Below are positions 27,641 through 39,441 of a stretch of DNA of 64,000 bases, one piece after another. The position numbers and the translations under genes were made by a program. This DNA comes from Atopsyche davidsoni (taxonomy: Eukaryota > Arthropoda > Insecta > Trichoptera > Hydrobiosidae). Each line of letters opens with the position of its first letter. Position 1 is the first letter of the stretch. The notes under the pieces are model-generated. The model saw nothing but the letters and a program-made list of their open reading frames with translations. It was not told the DNA's origin and searched no databases. Where the stretch lies: the NCBI GenBank assembly GCA_022113835.1, contig JAILWY010000029.1:5424001-5488000 (forward strand), in the 5' to 3' direction.

Positions 27641-28525
27641 TATATATATATATATTTTTTTTATTTTTGGCAACATATAACAATAAATATATATATATAT
27701 ATATATTTTTTTTATTTATGGCAACATTGCCGGCGTCAGTATTGATTTTCTTTTGTCCGCTGCCGGCAGACTTGGGGACGCCTGCTGCAGACGGAGATGA
27801 GAGCCGCCCCTGTCCAGACGCAGTCCTGGCGCAGTCCTGAGGCACAATGAACAGTAAAAACTGCTCAAGGTAAGTTATTTATCAAGTTTAACGCCTATGT
27901 AAACGTATGAAAATATTTCATTAAATATAAGTTTATACTGAATAATTATTATTAATGGCTGCTAGAGTAGGTTTTTTTTAAATTTATTGTTACGCGTTTC
28001 ACTGCCTGAACAACGCCAAGTAATATTCACAAATTGTTCGTTTTCATTTAGGTGATCTCGCATGGTCCTTCGCCGGCTGGAGCAGAGGTGAGCGGTCGCG
28101 CCCCATCCCTGTGAAAGGCAGCGACCATGAAGCCGTCTCAAGAGTCAAGAAAGAAGATGTCGTCAGCGACAGGCCTCTGTCGTCAGTGGCCTGCTTCACA
28201 GCTTGCGGGTCGTGCGACCATTGCAAATATGAAAAATACAAGGTTTTGCTGACATTACAATCTACCGAATGCTTTTTAAGGGATTAATCACATACATTCA
28301 TATTGTATGGAAGACATTTAGATCTGATGATTTGATGTCAAACCAAGTTGGTCTAAATACCAGGGCCAAAATGTTGAAATATATAACAAACAAAAAGGTA
28401 GCACAATACCTAAAAATCAATATTTCAACAAATATGGCTGAAAACTGATTTATAAAAAAAGTTTTCAACGATCTTTCAAACAAAAGGTTACTTAAAATAT
28501 AACTTTCTCCATTTCTGTTCATGTT
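27641..28525. repeat. Large interspersed repeat, copy 2 (single 115-bp unit)
   Basis: Direct duplicate of 23461-25025, closely similar over about 650 bases, including the splice-like CTCAAG|GTAAGT (27865-27875). It carries one copy of the 115-bp unit at 28360-28490, ending ACTTAAAATATAACTTTCTCC like copy 1. Confidence 0.75.
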
Positions 28526-28689
28526 TCATGTTGTTACTCATGTTTCTCATTTATATCGATAATTTCAGCCATTGTGGATGTTTAGTTAATTTTTGACAGC
28601 TGCTTTTCTTTCACGTGTTTTGGCTCGTCTTCAATTTTTGCCCATTCCAAAAAATGGAACAAAGAATATGTATAAACTTTTGAGTGAAA

Positions 28690-29600
28690 AAAAAAATTAA
28701 GTGCGTGGACGCATACGTAATGTTGACTTTAGCATATGGTGAAGCTACCTTGGATCGAAGCAACGTTTATAGGTGGTACAAAATGTTCTCAGAGGGCCGA
28801 GAAGATGTGAACGACGAAGAGCGTGCCGGACGCCTTTGATGAAGTGAAGGAAATAGTATTGGCCAACCATTGAATCACTCTTGGAGAAGTTGCTGAGGAC
28901 TCAAGACGGACCCTTTATTTTAGACAGTGATTGGTCTGGTGAAGGTTCGCCGCGAAATTTGTACCAAAATTGCTCAATTTCGACCAAAAACAGCATCGCA
29001 TTACCGTTGCTAAGTAGCTGTTTGACTTCGCATCAAAATTTGCTTCTGAGGATCATAAGTGGTGACAAAACATGGAAACCAAAGCGCAATTATTCCAATG
29101 GAAGCTGCCGCACGAGCCAAAACCAAAAAAGGCGCGCCAAGTTCGTTCGAATGTGAAGGTTTTGCTTACAGTTTTCTTCGATTGCAGAGGCGTACTGCAT
29201 CATCAGTTCTTGCCACAGGGTAGAACGGTCAATAAGGAATATTACCTGCAAGTTATGCGCAAGTTGCGCGAAGTAATCCACCAAAAACGCCCACATTTGT
29301 GGAAGAATAAAAATTGGCTTTTGCACCATGGTAACGCCTCTGCTTACACATCGTTGCTTGTGCGCGAATTTTTGGCCAAAAATAACACTAATAGTGCCGC
29401 AGCCACCGTATTCCCTAGATCTGGCCTCCTGTGACTTTTTCTTGTTCTCAAAACTGAAGTGGCACATGAAAGGACGACGCTACGCTACGAATGAGGAGAT
29501 AAAGACGGCATCGAAGATGGAGCTGAACAAGATCACAAAAAATTATTTTTTGAAGTGCTTCGACGATTGGAAATTTTTTAATTTAATTTCTTAAAATCTT
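28690..29600 (+). mobile_element. mariner transposase relic with many frameshifts
   Basis: Readable blocks in order: LTLAYGEATLDRSNVYRWYK (28723 on), MFSEGREDVNDEERAGR, a damaged middle section with the FDCRG..HH..LPQG block at 29175-29225, then PPYSLDLASCDFFLFSKLKW (29407 on) and the C-terminus to FLKCFDDWKFF at 29583. The aspartate before CDFF is the third catalytic position. Several stops and frameshifts show it is inactive. Confidence 0.8.
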
Positions 29601-29987
29601 CATCTCTTTTTGTTTTTATTACCTTACAACTAAACAATGATAACAATAAACTTTTAAAATGAATAGTCATTTACTGACAAATGAGAACTTCAATGTGTCG
29701 ACTGAGGTCTGTATTGGGAAAGAAAATGCAACAAGATATATAATTAAGCTTGAACGACGGAACCAGAATATCATGCTGTTAAATCTAAAATTGTATTTAT
29801 TTTCAATAATCATGTATTAAATACAGTCATTCAAAATTACAACACAACAAATATATTTTCATTATTAATATAATAAAAGGAAAATGATCAAGTACCTAAT
29901 ATACATGCAGTTTATTGTTATTCTAAATTAACCCCAAATCACAAGTGTTTAAAATACTTAACATACATTTAAAGTTATATTTGAAGA
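29601..29987. other. Spacer between mariner relic and finger gene C
   Basis: AT-rich, with no coding segment. Presumably holds the 3' UTR of the minus-strand finger gene C. Confidence 0.4.
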
Positions 29988-31514
29988 TTAGTTAGAAGCA
30001 ATAGGAATATCATCAGCATGGATAAGTTTATGACAATCCAAAAGATTATTTGAGCTGCACGTATACGGACATTGGTTACAGGCAAAAGGCTTTTCACCAG
30101 CATGTATTCGTGTGTGTCTTTTTAGTGAACTCTGTCGAGAAAATATACGTGAACACTGATTGCATACAAAAGGCTTCTCACCAGTGTGGGTATGCTTGTG
30201 GCGATTTAACGAGCCCTTATTATTACATACGTACGAACAAAAGTTGCAAGCATATGCCTTCTCCCCAGTATGGACAAGTTGGTGTGATTTTAAATTACTC
30301 TTTGAAGTGCAGGTGTACGGACACTGGTCACAAGCAAAAGGCTTCTCACCAGAATGGATAAGTTTATGTATCATCAAAACATTTTTTTGAATGCATGTGT
30401 ATGAACATTCGTCACAAGCAAAGGGCTTTTCACCACTGTGGGTAAGTTTGTGACTATCTAAAGAACCCTTTTGATAATACGAGTATGAGCACTGGTTGCA
30501 AGCATAGGGTCTCTCACCGGTGTGAGTAAGTTTGTGATTCTTCAGTGCAATTTTTTGAATGCAGGTATATGAACATTGGTTACAAGCATAAGGCTTTTCA
30601 CCGGTATGAATACGTCTGTGAGTTTTTAAATAACCCTTTGAATTACATGAATATGTACATTGATCACAGGCGAAAGGCTTCTCACCAGTATGGAAAAGTT
30701 TGTGAGTTCTTAAGGAACAAGTGAAGGGTTTTTCGCCAGTATGTGTAAACTTGTGACTCTTTAAATTATTATTTGAACTGCATGTGTATGAACATTGATC
30801 ACAGGCAAAAGGTTTCTCGCCTGTGTGGGTGAATGTGTGACTTTTCAAATGACTCCTCGAATTGCAAGCATACGGACAGTACTCACAAGAAAAAGGCTTC
30901 TCACCAGTATGGGTACGTTTGTGATAAATCAAATTACTCTTTCGATTGCATGTATACGAACAAAGGTTACAAGCAAAAGGCATCTCGCCGGTATGAATAA
31001 GCCTGTGATTTTTTAAATGATTCTGTGAGTTGCTTGTGTACGAGCAGTCATCACAAGCAAATGTTATTTTTCCAGGTGGAAGACTTGTCGAGGTGGTGTC
31101 GTCATTTCTTCCTTCGATAAGACAAGCAGATTCGCTTTTGAGAGTTTGTTGTTGGACCTGAAATAAACAATAAATTAAAGTCAAGTTTCAGCAAATATAT
31201 TGCCTCTTAGTGATTTAGGCCAATAAGACATTTCAATGACAGATTAAGAAAAGCAATATTTTTTTATCTAGAAGCAGTGGTGTTACCGGTTCTGCATCGA
31301 CAGGTCTAGAAGAGAGTACCTTATCACGCTCCAGTGCTGCTTCGTCAACATTGAATTCTTCGATTTTAATTTCTTCATATTCGAGAGCTCTGTGGTAGGA
31401 CGCGCCGTTACTTGCTTCGCCCTGGTCATCTTCTATTTTAACAGATAGCACGTCAGAAGTTGTCTCCGCACTTTCTTCGGTGTCTTGAATTTCCAGTTTG
31501 ACGTATGTGTCCAT
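29988..31514 (-). CDS. C2H2 zinc-finger protein C with SUMO-motif N-terminal module (465 aa, 2 exons)
   Basis: Putative DNA-binding regulator. Exon 1 is 31287-31514 (76 codons, donor ACCG|GTAACA, phase 0). The ATG at 31512-31514 (MDTYVKLEI) is preferred over an upstream in-frame ATG because it matches the paralogues. Exon 2 is 29988-31157 (acceptor TTTCAG, stop TAA 29988-29990). Exon 1 has psi-K-x-E motifs VKLE, VKIE and IKIE, and ends LSSRPVDAEP. Exon 2 has 12 complete C2H2 fingers from C111, plus a truncated one near residues 221-238 (FTCSLRTHKLFH), where the second Cys and helix start have been deleted in frame. Many fingers carry an extra Cys four residues after the Cys pair (CSYTC). Head-to-head with gene D. 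Confidence 0.92.
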
Positions 31515-32573
31515 TTTCCGGCAAGCGTAAACAATTTTTTTTACGATTACCACAGCGTACAGAAAATATAAAGTTCTCAAATGTGTGATAATCAACGGAA
31601 AACAATATTCAGCACGCTGTTTTAAATTTTAGCAGAGACTGTCAAGCAGAAAATATGATTTGCGAAGTGACAGCGATAATGGCTCCGTCCGCATATCATA
31701 GAGAACAAAAAAATATTCCACAGACAAGAGCCAAACATTTTTGTAATTATTTCGTTTTATTAAATAAAAAAAAACATTTGAAAATACGCTGATACTAGTA
31801 GCTGTTTTATATAAAAATATATCTAGAGTCACAATTCTGATCGGTCAGAAACTTTACGTGTAATAATCAAATGAGAGAAAGTCAAATTTTTATTTATCAG
31901 TTTTGCATCGCGTTAAGGATTTGTAATAATATTTTGATAAGGAGATGTAATAATTTTTATTATTTATACGTAATTTTTTTAAAGCACCATTCATGCTGCG
32001 CAATCAGTATATAATTTATTTTCTCAATCGTTATAGTCACGAGTGTTGGCAATACCAGGCTGTACTGTCAAATACAAAGTACTAGTGATGTGCACGTTCA
32101 ATCTATTTTTTAAATTTAAATAGGTATTTGAAAATAGTCGATTGATAATTCATGGTGCAACCAAATTTGCTTTGATAACTATTAAATATTAAACTAGTTT
32201 ACGTGGATAATTTTGATAGCAATTACTCTTTTTTTACGATTATATTGAACCTAATTTATCTTTTCCGACACGGCGTTATTCACAACGATTTAATTCGAAG
32301 TATTTGTTCCACAATCGATTATTTCAACTAACCGACGTATTCCATCGGATTGTCCATCATTAGCTCACAAGTAGCATCGATTCGAAGTTGACTTATTAAG
32401 TCAGTTTTCTGATTATTCTAAATTTCGATCTATTTATTAATATATAGGATAACTTCATGTAGTTTATTATATGTATTGGAGTCAAGATTCATTAGGTTAG
32501 GTTAAATGGGTTAATGTAATATAATACGTCCTGCTAACTTCGTCTCAATGAACCTGTCGCGAAGTGTCGGAAA
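31515..32573. promoter_or_regulatory. Divergent intergenic region of finger genes C and D
   Basis: About 1.06 kb separates the oppositely oriented starts of genes C (31514) and D (32574), so it must contain both promoters. Mostly AT-rich. GTGTTGGCAATACCAGGC (32044-32061) resembles the TGGCAACA motif found near other starts. TATA boxes are not clear. Confidence 0.4.
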
Positions 32574-34819
32574 ATGGATGTCATCATCAAGGAGGAAATC
32601 CAAGCCAGGGAGAGCAGTGAGACCCCAATCTATGACGTGACCTCTATTAAACACGAAGACTCACCTATTTATTCTGCTGATGCATCCGCCGAGGACGCCA
32701 AGAGCAATGGCACTGACAGGGCGCAATGCAAGGAAGCCCTCGGTTTCGACGATATCAAAGTCTTCGATGTTGAGAAAGCGTTGTTGGAACGTCAGAGCAC
32801 ATTACTTTCTAGCCCTGTCATCGGAGAGCAGGTAATATTCCTACCTTTAGATACGATTAGTTCTCATTTGAATTTGTGCGCTGACATATTGTCATCTTTT
32901 GTTGGGTTGGGGTTGAAATATAATATTTAAAAAATATATAGATTTCATTTGCGTGACAATTGTATTGACCATTTCACGTGTTAGTCATTTACCTAAAAAC
33001 GCTTTCATTGAAATGTTCATTCTTCTTTAAAATGTATGTTGTTGATAAAAGCGTTATAATTTTGTAAATATGCATCCATCGCAAGTTTCTTATTTGCAAA
33101 CACGTTTTTTAAATCCAATTTATCATTTAATATTTCGCTTCTTTGTCCTGTAAATATGTTTCTCCAGATATAAGTAAGCATGGTTTTGTAGCGGTCAGTG
33201 CAAATACACCGCTACATTATTTGACTTGTTAAGCTCCGCCCCTACAGCAGGTAGAGACTTTCTAATTTTACAACAACCCAACAACCCCAGCGATAACGCA
33301 ACGTGCCCCACAGAGAGAGACGCAGGCACTCGACCAGTAACCACGTATTATTCTGTCTTGTCCAATTCATATAAATAAACGAATACGCAAACATTTCGCC
33401 AGCCTTTTGATCTACATCCGTAATCAACAAGCAACATAATATCAACGGCGAAAGTTTCAATACAGTTGCCGCTAATAGCTTATAACTGCTTGCAAAGTAG
33501 AGAAGTTAGAAGAATCATTATTCTAATCGTCTATTACGAAAAATTCAATATTTTCCAAATGTAATTCCAAAATAAATGATATTTTTTGTTTGTTTCAGGT
33601 TCAAACGCAAACATTTGCAGTGGAGTCCAACAGCTTAATTCAAAGTGGAGCTGTCCAGACCATTCCAACAAGCTCTGCATTTAACCCAATTGTAAAAATT
33701 GAATTTTTACCTTCATTATTTTCTTGTGATCAATGTTCATTCACAAGCAAAACACATAGTGATTTAACAAGACACAAACTTATCCATACAAACGAAAAAC
33801 CCTATGCTTGTGACCAGTGTTCATTTACTTGCAATTCAAAAAGTAATTTGAAATGTCACAAACTGACTCATAACGGTGAAAAGCCTTTTGCTTGTGACAA
33901 ATGTTCATATAAATGCATTCGGAAAGATGTTTTGATAAAGCACAAACTTATCCACACTGGTGAGAAGCCATTTCCTTGCAACCACTGTTCTTACGCATGC
34001 ATTCGAAAAGACGATCTAAAGAAACATGAACTCATTCATACAGGGGAGAAACCTTTTGCTTGCGAAGAATGTTCATATACATGCATACGAAGAGATGATC
34101 TAAAGAAACATAAATTCATCCATACTGGTGAAAAGCCTTTTGCATGTGACCATTGCCCATATGCATGCATTCGAAAAGTAGATTTAAAGAAACACGAACT
34201 CACGCATTCCGGTGAAAAACCTTTTGCTTGTGATCAATGTTCTTATACATGCATTAGGAAAGATGATTTAAAGAAACACAATCTTATCCATACCGGTGAA
34301 AAACCTTTTGCTTGTGATCTTTGTTCGTACATAAGTCGTACGCAGAATAATTTAAGGAGTCACAGACTTACCCATACCGGTGAGAGACCCTTTGCTTGCA
34401 ACCTGTGTTTATACACCTGTGCTTCAATGAATATTCTTAAAAGCCACAAACTCGTCCATACTGGAGAGAAGCCTTATGGTTGCGACCAGTGTCCATACAC
34501 TTGCAATTCAAAAAGTAATTTGAGAAGCCACAAACGTATCCATACTGGCGAGAAGCCTCACATTTGTGACCAATGTTCATATTCGAGTAATTCAAAGATG
34601 AATTTGAAAATGCACAAATTTATCCATACTGGGGAGAAGCCCTTCGCTTGTGACCAATGTAATTATGCGTGCGTTAGAAAAGATGACCTGAGGAAGCACA
34701 ATCTTATCCACACGGGTGAGAAGCCTTTTGCTTGTGACAAGTGTTCATATATATGTACTCAAAAGAGTTCTTTGAAAATGCACAAACTTACCCATACCGG
34801 TGGGAAATCGTTTACTTGA
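32574..34819 (+). CDS. C2H2 zinc-finger protein D with SUMO-motif N-terminal module (492 aa, 2 exons)
   Basis: Putative DNA-binding regulator. Exon 1 is 32574-32831 (86 codons; ATG context GGAAAATGG; donor GAGCAG|GTAATA, phase 0). Exon 2 is 33599-34819 (acceptor GTTTCAG, stop TGA). Exon 1 begins MDVIIKEEIQ and has psi-K-x-E motifs IKEE and IKHE; a further VKIE lies at 118-121. Thirteen C2H2 fingers run from C129 almost to the C-terminus, nearly all with TGEKP linkers. Fingers 4, 5, 6, 7 and 12 share almost the same recognition helix (R-K-D-D-L-K-K type) and finger 3 is related, indicating intragenic finger duplication. A solo LTR lies in the intron at 33187-33453. Confidence 0.93.
33187..33453 (+). 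mobile_element. Solo LTR (TGTAG...GGCGAAA family), copy 3
   Basis: 267 bp with exact 4-bp duplications GTTT (33183-33186 and 33454-33457), inside the intron of finger gene D. The 5' end forms a short hairpin (TGTAGCGGT...ACCGCTACA). A TATA-like CATATAAATAAACG lies at about 33367. Confidence 0.8.
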
Positions 34820-35137
34820 TGCGTAAAATTACTATTTATTTCTGAATCGTTACGATGGCAATCGACATTTTTACCTTATGGCGTAAAACACCATCAGTGA
34901 GGGAGATGCTTCAAAAGAAATATTAATGGCGGTGAACTGTTTCCTTTAACACGGCATATTATATTGTATAATTTTATATTATAGTATTCGTAAAATACAG
35001 CTTCATTTTATTATGTTAACCTCTAAATATTTAAAACTAATCCTCCATGTTCGCACGGAGAATCGTTGGCTTTATCTACAACGGACCTATTTATATTTTA
35101 TTTGTGTGTTCTCAGTTTCTTATTAAACATTAGTTCA

Positions 35138-35143
35138 AATAAA
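35138..35143 (+). promoter_or_regulatory. Candidate poly(A) signal of finger gene D
   Basis: AATAAA 319 bases after the stop codon of gene D. It is one of few canonical hexamers in the 3' flank; assignment inferred. Confidence 0.35.
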
Positions 35144-36099
35144 AACAAATGCATTTTAATTCAGCATTTCTTAATAAAAAGTCCCCATTGATAAATAATT
35201 ATAATTATCAAGCTTTCATAATGGCTTTTTTACACAGGCTGCTACGATAAGAAACCTGGCGAGGTGTTCGGAAAGTCACAAGGAACATATGTAATGAGCA
35301 GTTGACATGTAAACTGATTAGTTAATAAAATTAATTTGTCAATGATGCAAAAGCGATGCTTGGATTTTGATGTCACTGATGATTTCCGACAACCATGATG
35401 GTGGTGATGATAGCTGTAGTACTGATTACGCCTTCTCAGAAAAATATTCCTGAGAAGTGTCAGGTCAGAAGCATCTGGATTTACTTCCATTGCTTACCTA
35501 TTAACCTCCTCTTACAGATTGTTTCCTAATAATAAAAAAAACATTTGCAGTAGAAAAATCTATGAAGCCATAAAATGAAAAGCGGAGTATTGCGAAACCA
35601 TAATTTGAACATAGGGTGAAACAAAATTTATTTAAACACTGCACGAGGTTGTGAGTTTTAGTGTTAATGGTAAATTAAAACACAGGATATTTTATTTTTA
35701 AGATATGAATATTTTTATTGAATAATTTTTTTAATTATTTATTTAACAATTTAAAAGTAAAATTTAACACACAGACTAATTGAACATTTGTTTATATTTT
35801 TCATTTGATAGAATTGTTGCATTTAGTGTCGGGCGTTTTTTTTCTTTTTTTTGCCTCCCGTACCAGGGACTGCCATCGGGCATCTACCGGGTTACGGGGA
35901 CGTCTCTTTTTATCCTTCTGCACAGCCTTCAAATAAAAAATACATACAAAAAAAAACAAAGTAGCTGAAAGGAAGCATCGTTTCACTGCGGGGAGGATTT
36001 CATATTAATGTGGTGCGTTCTTGTATAGAGGGAGGCAGCATATTTCATATAACAATGCCGTCGTCGCAGAGCGGGCAACATGCACTCGCCGACCGGCCT
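35144..36099. other. Non-coding spacer 3' of finger gene D
   Basis: AT-rich, no gene supported. An ATGATGGTGGTGATGAT patch at 35395-35412 is low-complexity. From about 35860 short GC-richer sequence begins, leading into the LINE. Confidence 0.35.
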
Positions 36100-38280
36100 A
36101 TTCTAACCAGGTAGCTGCCAAGGCAGCCATGCCCGGTAAGCAGCTGGGTCAGCCGGTAAGTGACCTGACTGTGAGTGCGGTAGATCCAAGGGGGCGAGAA
36201 CCGGGATCAACCGCTGGGTCCATCGCCCATTTAGTGACTAGCTCCAGCGATCCTGCCACTTGCGCACGGTCATTGCCCTAGCGTGCGCGCGCGGTGTCGC
36301 GGTCGTCAGCGTCCTCGGAGATGGCCTTCCGTTCGATGGGCGGAATCCCCGCGACCACGAGCGCTGCATCAGCCAAAACCGCGCGGTATCCGCATATGAC
36401 ACGGAGCGCCGCACGCTACTGCACGCTTCCTAGCATGCTCCGGTAGTGTGCCAGCTGCATGGTCAACGCCCAAACTTCGGTGCCGAAGAGCATCTGCGAC
36501 TGGGCCACACTAGCGAGCAGCTTTCGCTTCTGTTGCTGCGGACCCTGCACGTTTAGCTAAATTTGCGACTCTGCGGATGTGGTCCGTGTACTTCAGGGAC
36601 CCGTTGAAGTACACGCCCAGGTATTGGACCAATTTTTGCGGTGCGATAACCGTGTCTCTGCGCTTGCGCCTTCCTACGAGCATTACTGCCTCTGTCTTGT
36701 GCGCTGCCAGCTCCAAGTGGTGGTCGCCCAGTGCCTGGGCGATCCTCCGCAGCGCTTCGTTGAGATTGGCTTGCAGATCCGACATCTTCCTGGCAACGGC
36801 CACGACGCCAATGTCATCTGGGAAGCCAATTTCTTTGACACCCTCGGGAAGCTCCACTCGCAGCACCGCATTGTACATTATGCTCCACAGGAGCGATCTG
36901 AGGACCGACCACTGTGGCACTCCGCATGTGGTGATTCTGGTGGTTCTCGTTATTCCACCTGTGGGAGTGTAATGTACGCTGCGATCTCAAAAGTAGCTGT
37001 CTATCACGGCTCGTACGAGTGGCTCAACACCTATTTTCTCCAGCGCCTCCACGATCTTCTCCCATGGGACGCTGTTGAAGGCATTCTTCACGTTTAACGT
37101 GACGAGCACACAGTACTGCCTCGTCCGCCGGGTCCCTGCGTTGGCCATCTTGGCCCTGCGGTGGACCCTCTTGATGGCCCCTCCTGAACCCGTACTGAGA
37201 CTCAGACAGGCAGCCCTCGGTCTCGATGTACGAGTCCAGTCTGGAGTGTAGCAGTCTTTCGAGGAGCTTCCCGAAGCTGTCGAGGAGGCACAATGGTCGG
37301 TAGGAAGACGCAAGATCGACCGGCTTGTCTCCTTTGCGCACCAGCGCTAGGCGCGCGGTCTTTCAGCACCCCGGGAACGTGGCCTTCGTCAGACAGGTGT
37401 TGAAGACCGCGAGTAGCGCCGCAGGATCTTCGCGCATGGTCCTCTTCACGATCTCGTTGGGGATTCCGTTGGGTCCGGGCGCCTTGGCGTTGGGGAGGCG
37501 ACTCGCGGCGATCTTCAGCTCCGGCACGGTGATGAGTGGAATCTCTTCGTCCAGAGGCACGATGACCGCGGGTCGCCTGACGTTAGGGCGCATGGGAAAC
37601 AGCGCATCCGGAATGGTGTCCACCCGACCGGGCAGGGTGATGCCCGGGATGATCTGAGGAGTGTGCTGCCTCTTCATGACGAGCCTGTAGGGGAGTCCCC
37701 AGGGGTCCTCGTCAATTGAGGCGCACAGCTTTTCCAAGCTCTGCTCCTTTGTAGCCTTGATGAAGATTGTCAGCGCTTTCTTGGCGCTTCTGGCGGTTGC
37801 GATCTCCATCGTGCAGTCCTGGTCTCCTGCCCTCCTTCTCTTCCTCTGCAGGATACGCCTAAGATTGCGTCCACCTGACCAGGCAGGGTGATGCCCGGGA
37901 TGATCTAAGGAGTGTACAGCCTCTTCATGACGAGCCTGTAGGGGAGACCACAGGGGTCCTCGCCAATCTGGGCGCACAGCTTCTCCCAGCTCTGCTCCTT
38001 CGCGGAATTGATGGAGATTGTGAGCGCTTTCTTGGCGCTTATGTACGCTGCAATCTCCATCGTGCAGTCCAGGGTTCCTCCTGCCTTCCGCCTCTTCCTC
38101 TGCACGATCCGCCTGGCAGCCATAGACTTCTGCCGGAGAGAAGCGATTTCCTCAGACCACCAGTGGGCGGGTCTTCTGGTTGGGTGGCACCACGCGCGCA
38201 GCATAGACGCGTCACATGCCGTCCGGATCCTCGCGACAAGTGCGCACACCGCCGCTTCCACATCCTGGGTCATCAACAAT
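36100..38280 (-). mobile_element. R1-like non-LTR retrotransposon (LINE), 5'-truncated and rearranged
   Basis: Read from 38280 downward on the minus strand. A pre-RT segment (PAHWWSEEIASLRQKS) is followed by RT blocks: PNAKAPGPNGIPNEIVK at about 37460, SYRPLCLLDSFGKLLERLL at about 37290, GFRRGH, an altered PQWSVLRSLLW, and FPDDIGVVAVA at about 36810, where FADD is expected. C-terminal to RT comes SQMLFGTEVWA, then RVICGYRAV and VVAGIPPI. Stops and frame changes show it is inactive. The endonuclease domain is missing. A roughly 240-bp pre-RT segment is present twice in tandem (about 37620-37860 and 37875-38110). Confidence 0.85.
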
Positions 38281-38529
38281 AAATGTCATTAGTGGCACTT
38301 AGCAATACGGACTGTGAACAGAATTATAAAGGTAAAATAATTTTATTGTTTTTTTTATTTAAAATAATAAACCATTTTACCTTTATTAGAGCTTGTTATA
38401 ACGTAGTATTCATTATTATGAAAATTTATGTAGATAAAGGAAATTTTTGTTTGATTTTACTGCACTTTACACAGGCGTGTACAAAATATGATTATCAATA
38501 TATTACAGAAGTTTCAACATTTCTACAAT

Positions 38530-39360
38530 GGCCACTCGTCGTATTATTGACCCGATGAAGCCCTTGAATCTATAATGGCTGATGAAAACGATTATGTCGA
38601 ATACGATGTACTTTTATTGCCACCGGATCCTGCTATTGTGAGTGATGAAGAAGGAAATGATGATGATTTGACTTCTACAATTCTTCCGAGAGATGTTACT
38701 ATTGAGGTAATTCCTAGTCATCCCGATTGAGATGTTTCAAACTGGTATGACAGTGATGACGAGGCGCTTTTTTATTCTGAAGCATCTTCAAAACGAGCTA
38801 AAAACATGGTTCTGATAAGCCCGTATGGAGAAAAACTTCAGCGTTATATAGAACAATGTAAAATGTTACCAATGCTGTTCAAAGAAGACAAAAAAGTTTA
38901 GTGGAATCCATGAAAGACCACAACCCTGCTATATTATTTGATGATGCTGTTATAGACTTGATAATAGAGAAATAGTACTCTATATGCAAAAAAAACAAAC
39001 ACAATTTAGAACTCAACCGTAGTTATTATTGTTAACAGGGTACCACAAACTACCTACAAAGCGTGGTTATTGGAATTTGGATGAAGATCATGGAATTCCG
39101 CTAATCCCGAATCGCTAGCCATGTAGCAAATTTGCGAACATTGCATGCCCTCAAGGCACACCATTGCTCCCGAACATCCTTCCTATGGTCCTGGGAATTG
39201 GATACTTAATGTTTCGTAAACTATTATTTGTGATGGGCTAAATAGGAATCATCAGAGCTTGATAATCCAGCGACTTTCAATTTTGCAAATGTTACAAAGT
39301 TTGTACAAAATAACACTACTGAGACGTTTGGGAATATAGAAGAGAGAAATTTGGGAATGA
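38530..39360 (+). mobile_element. piggyBac-type transposase relic
   Basis: From ATG 38575 the plus strand reads MADENDYVEYDVLLLPPD, then an acidic DEEGNDDD stretch, as in piggyBac transposase N-termini. At about 39040 it reads YHKLPTKRGYWNLDEDHGIP, resembling the family's YW..DEDLG.P core block. Stops and frameshifts are frequent and the catalytic aspartates are not identifiable. Confidence 0.6.
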
Positions 39361-39441
39361 TTGATTCGACAACAAATTTACAATACAGCGTAGAAATGCA
39401 CAATACTAAATTAAATAAAAGATTATAGGTGAGAATTTTAC

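Noticed and set aside
23461..28525. The two large direct repeats as LTRs of the gypsy element between them
   Set aside because: The internal edge carries no primer-binding site or polypurine tract, the repeats do not have matching TG...CA ends, and their tandem arrays differ greatly; independent duplication is simpler.
31515..31595. Upstream in-frame ATG of finger gene C giving an extra hydrophobic N-terminus
   Set aside because: Paralogues B, D and E all start at the equivalent of MDTYVK; the extension is not conserved and would make an unlikely signal-like segment on a nuclear protein.
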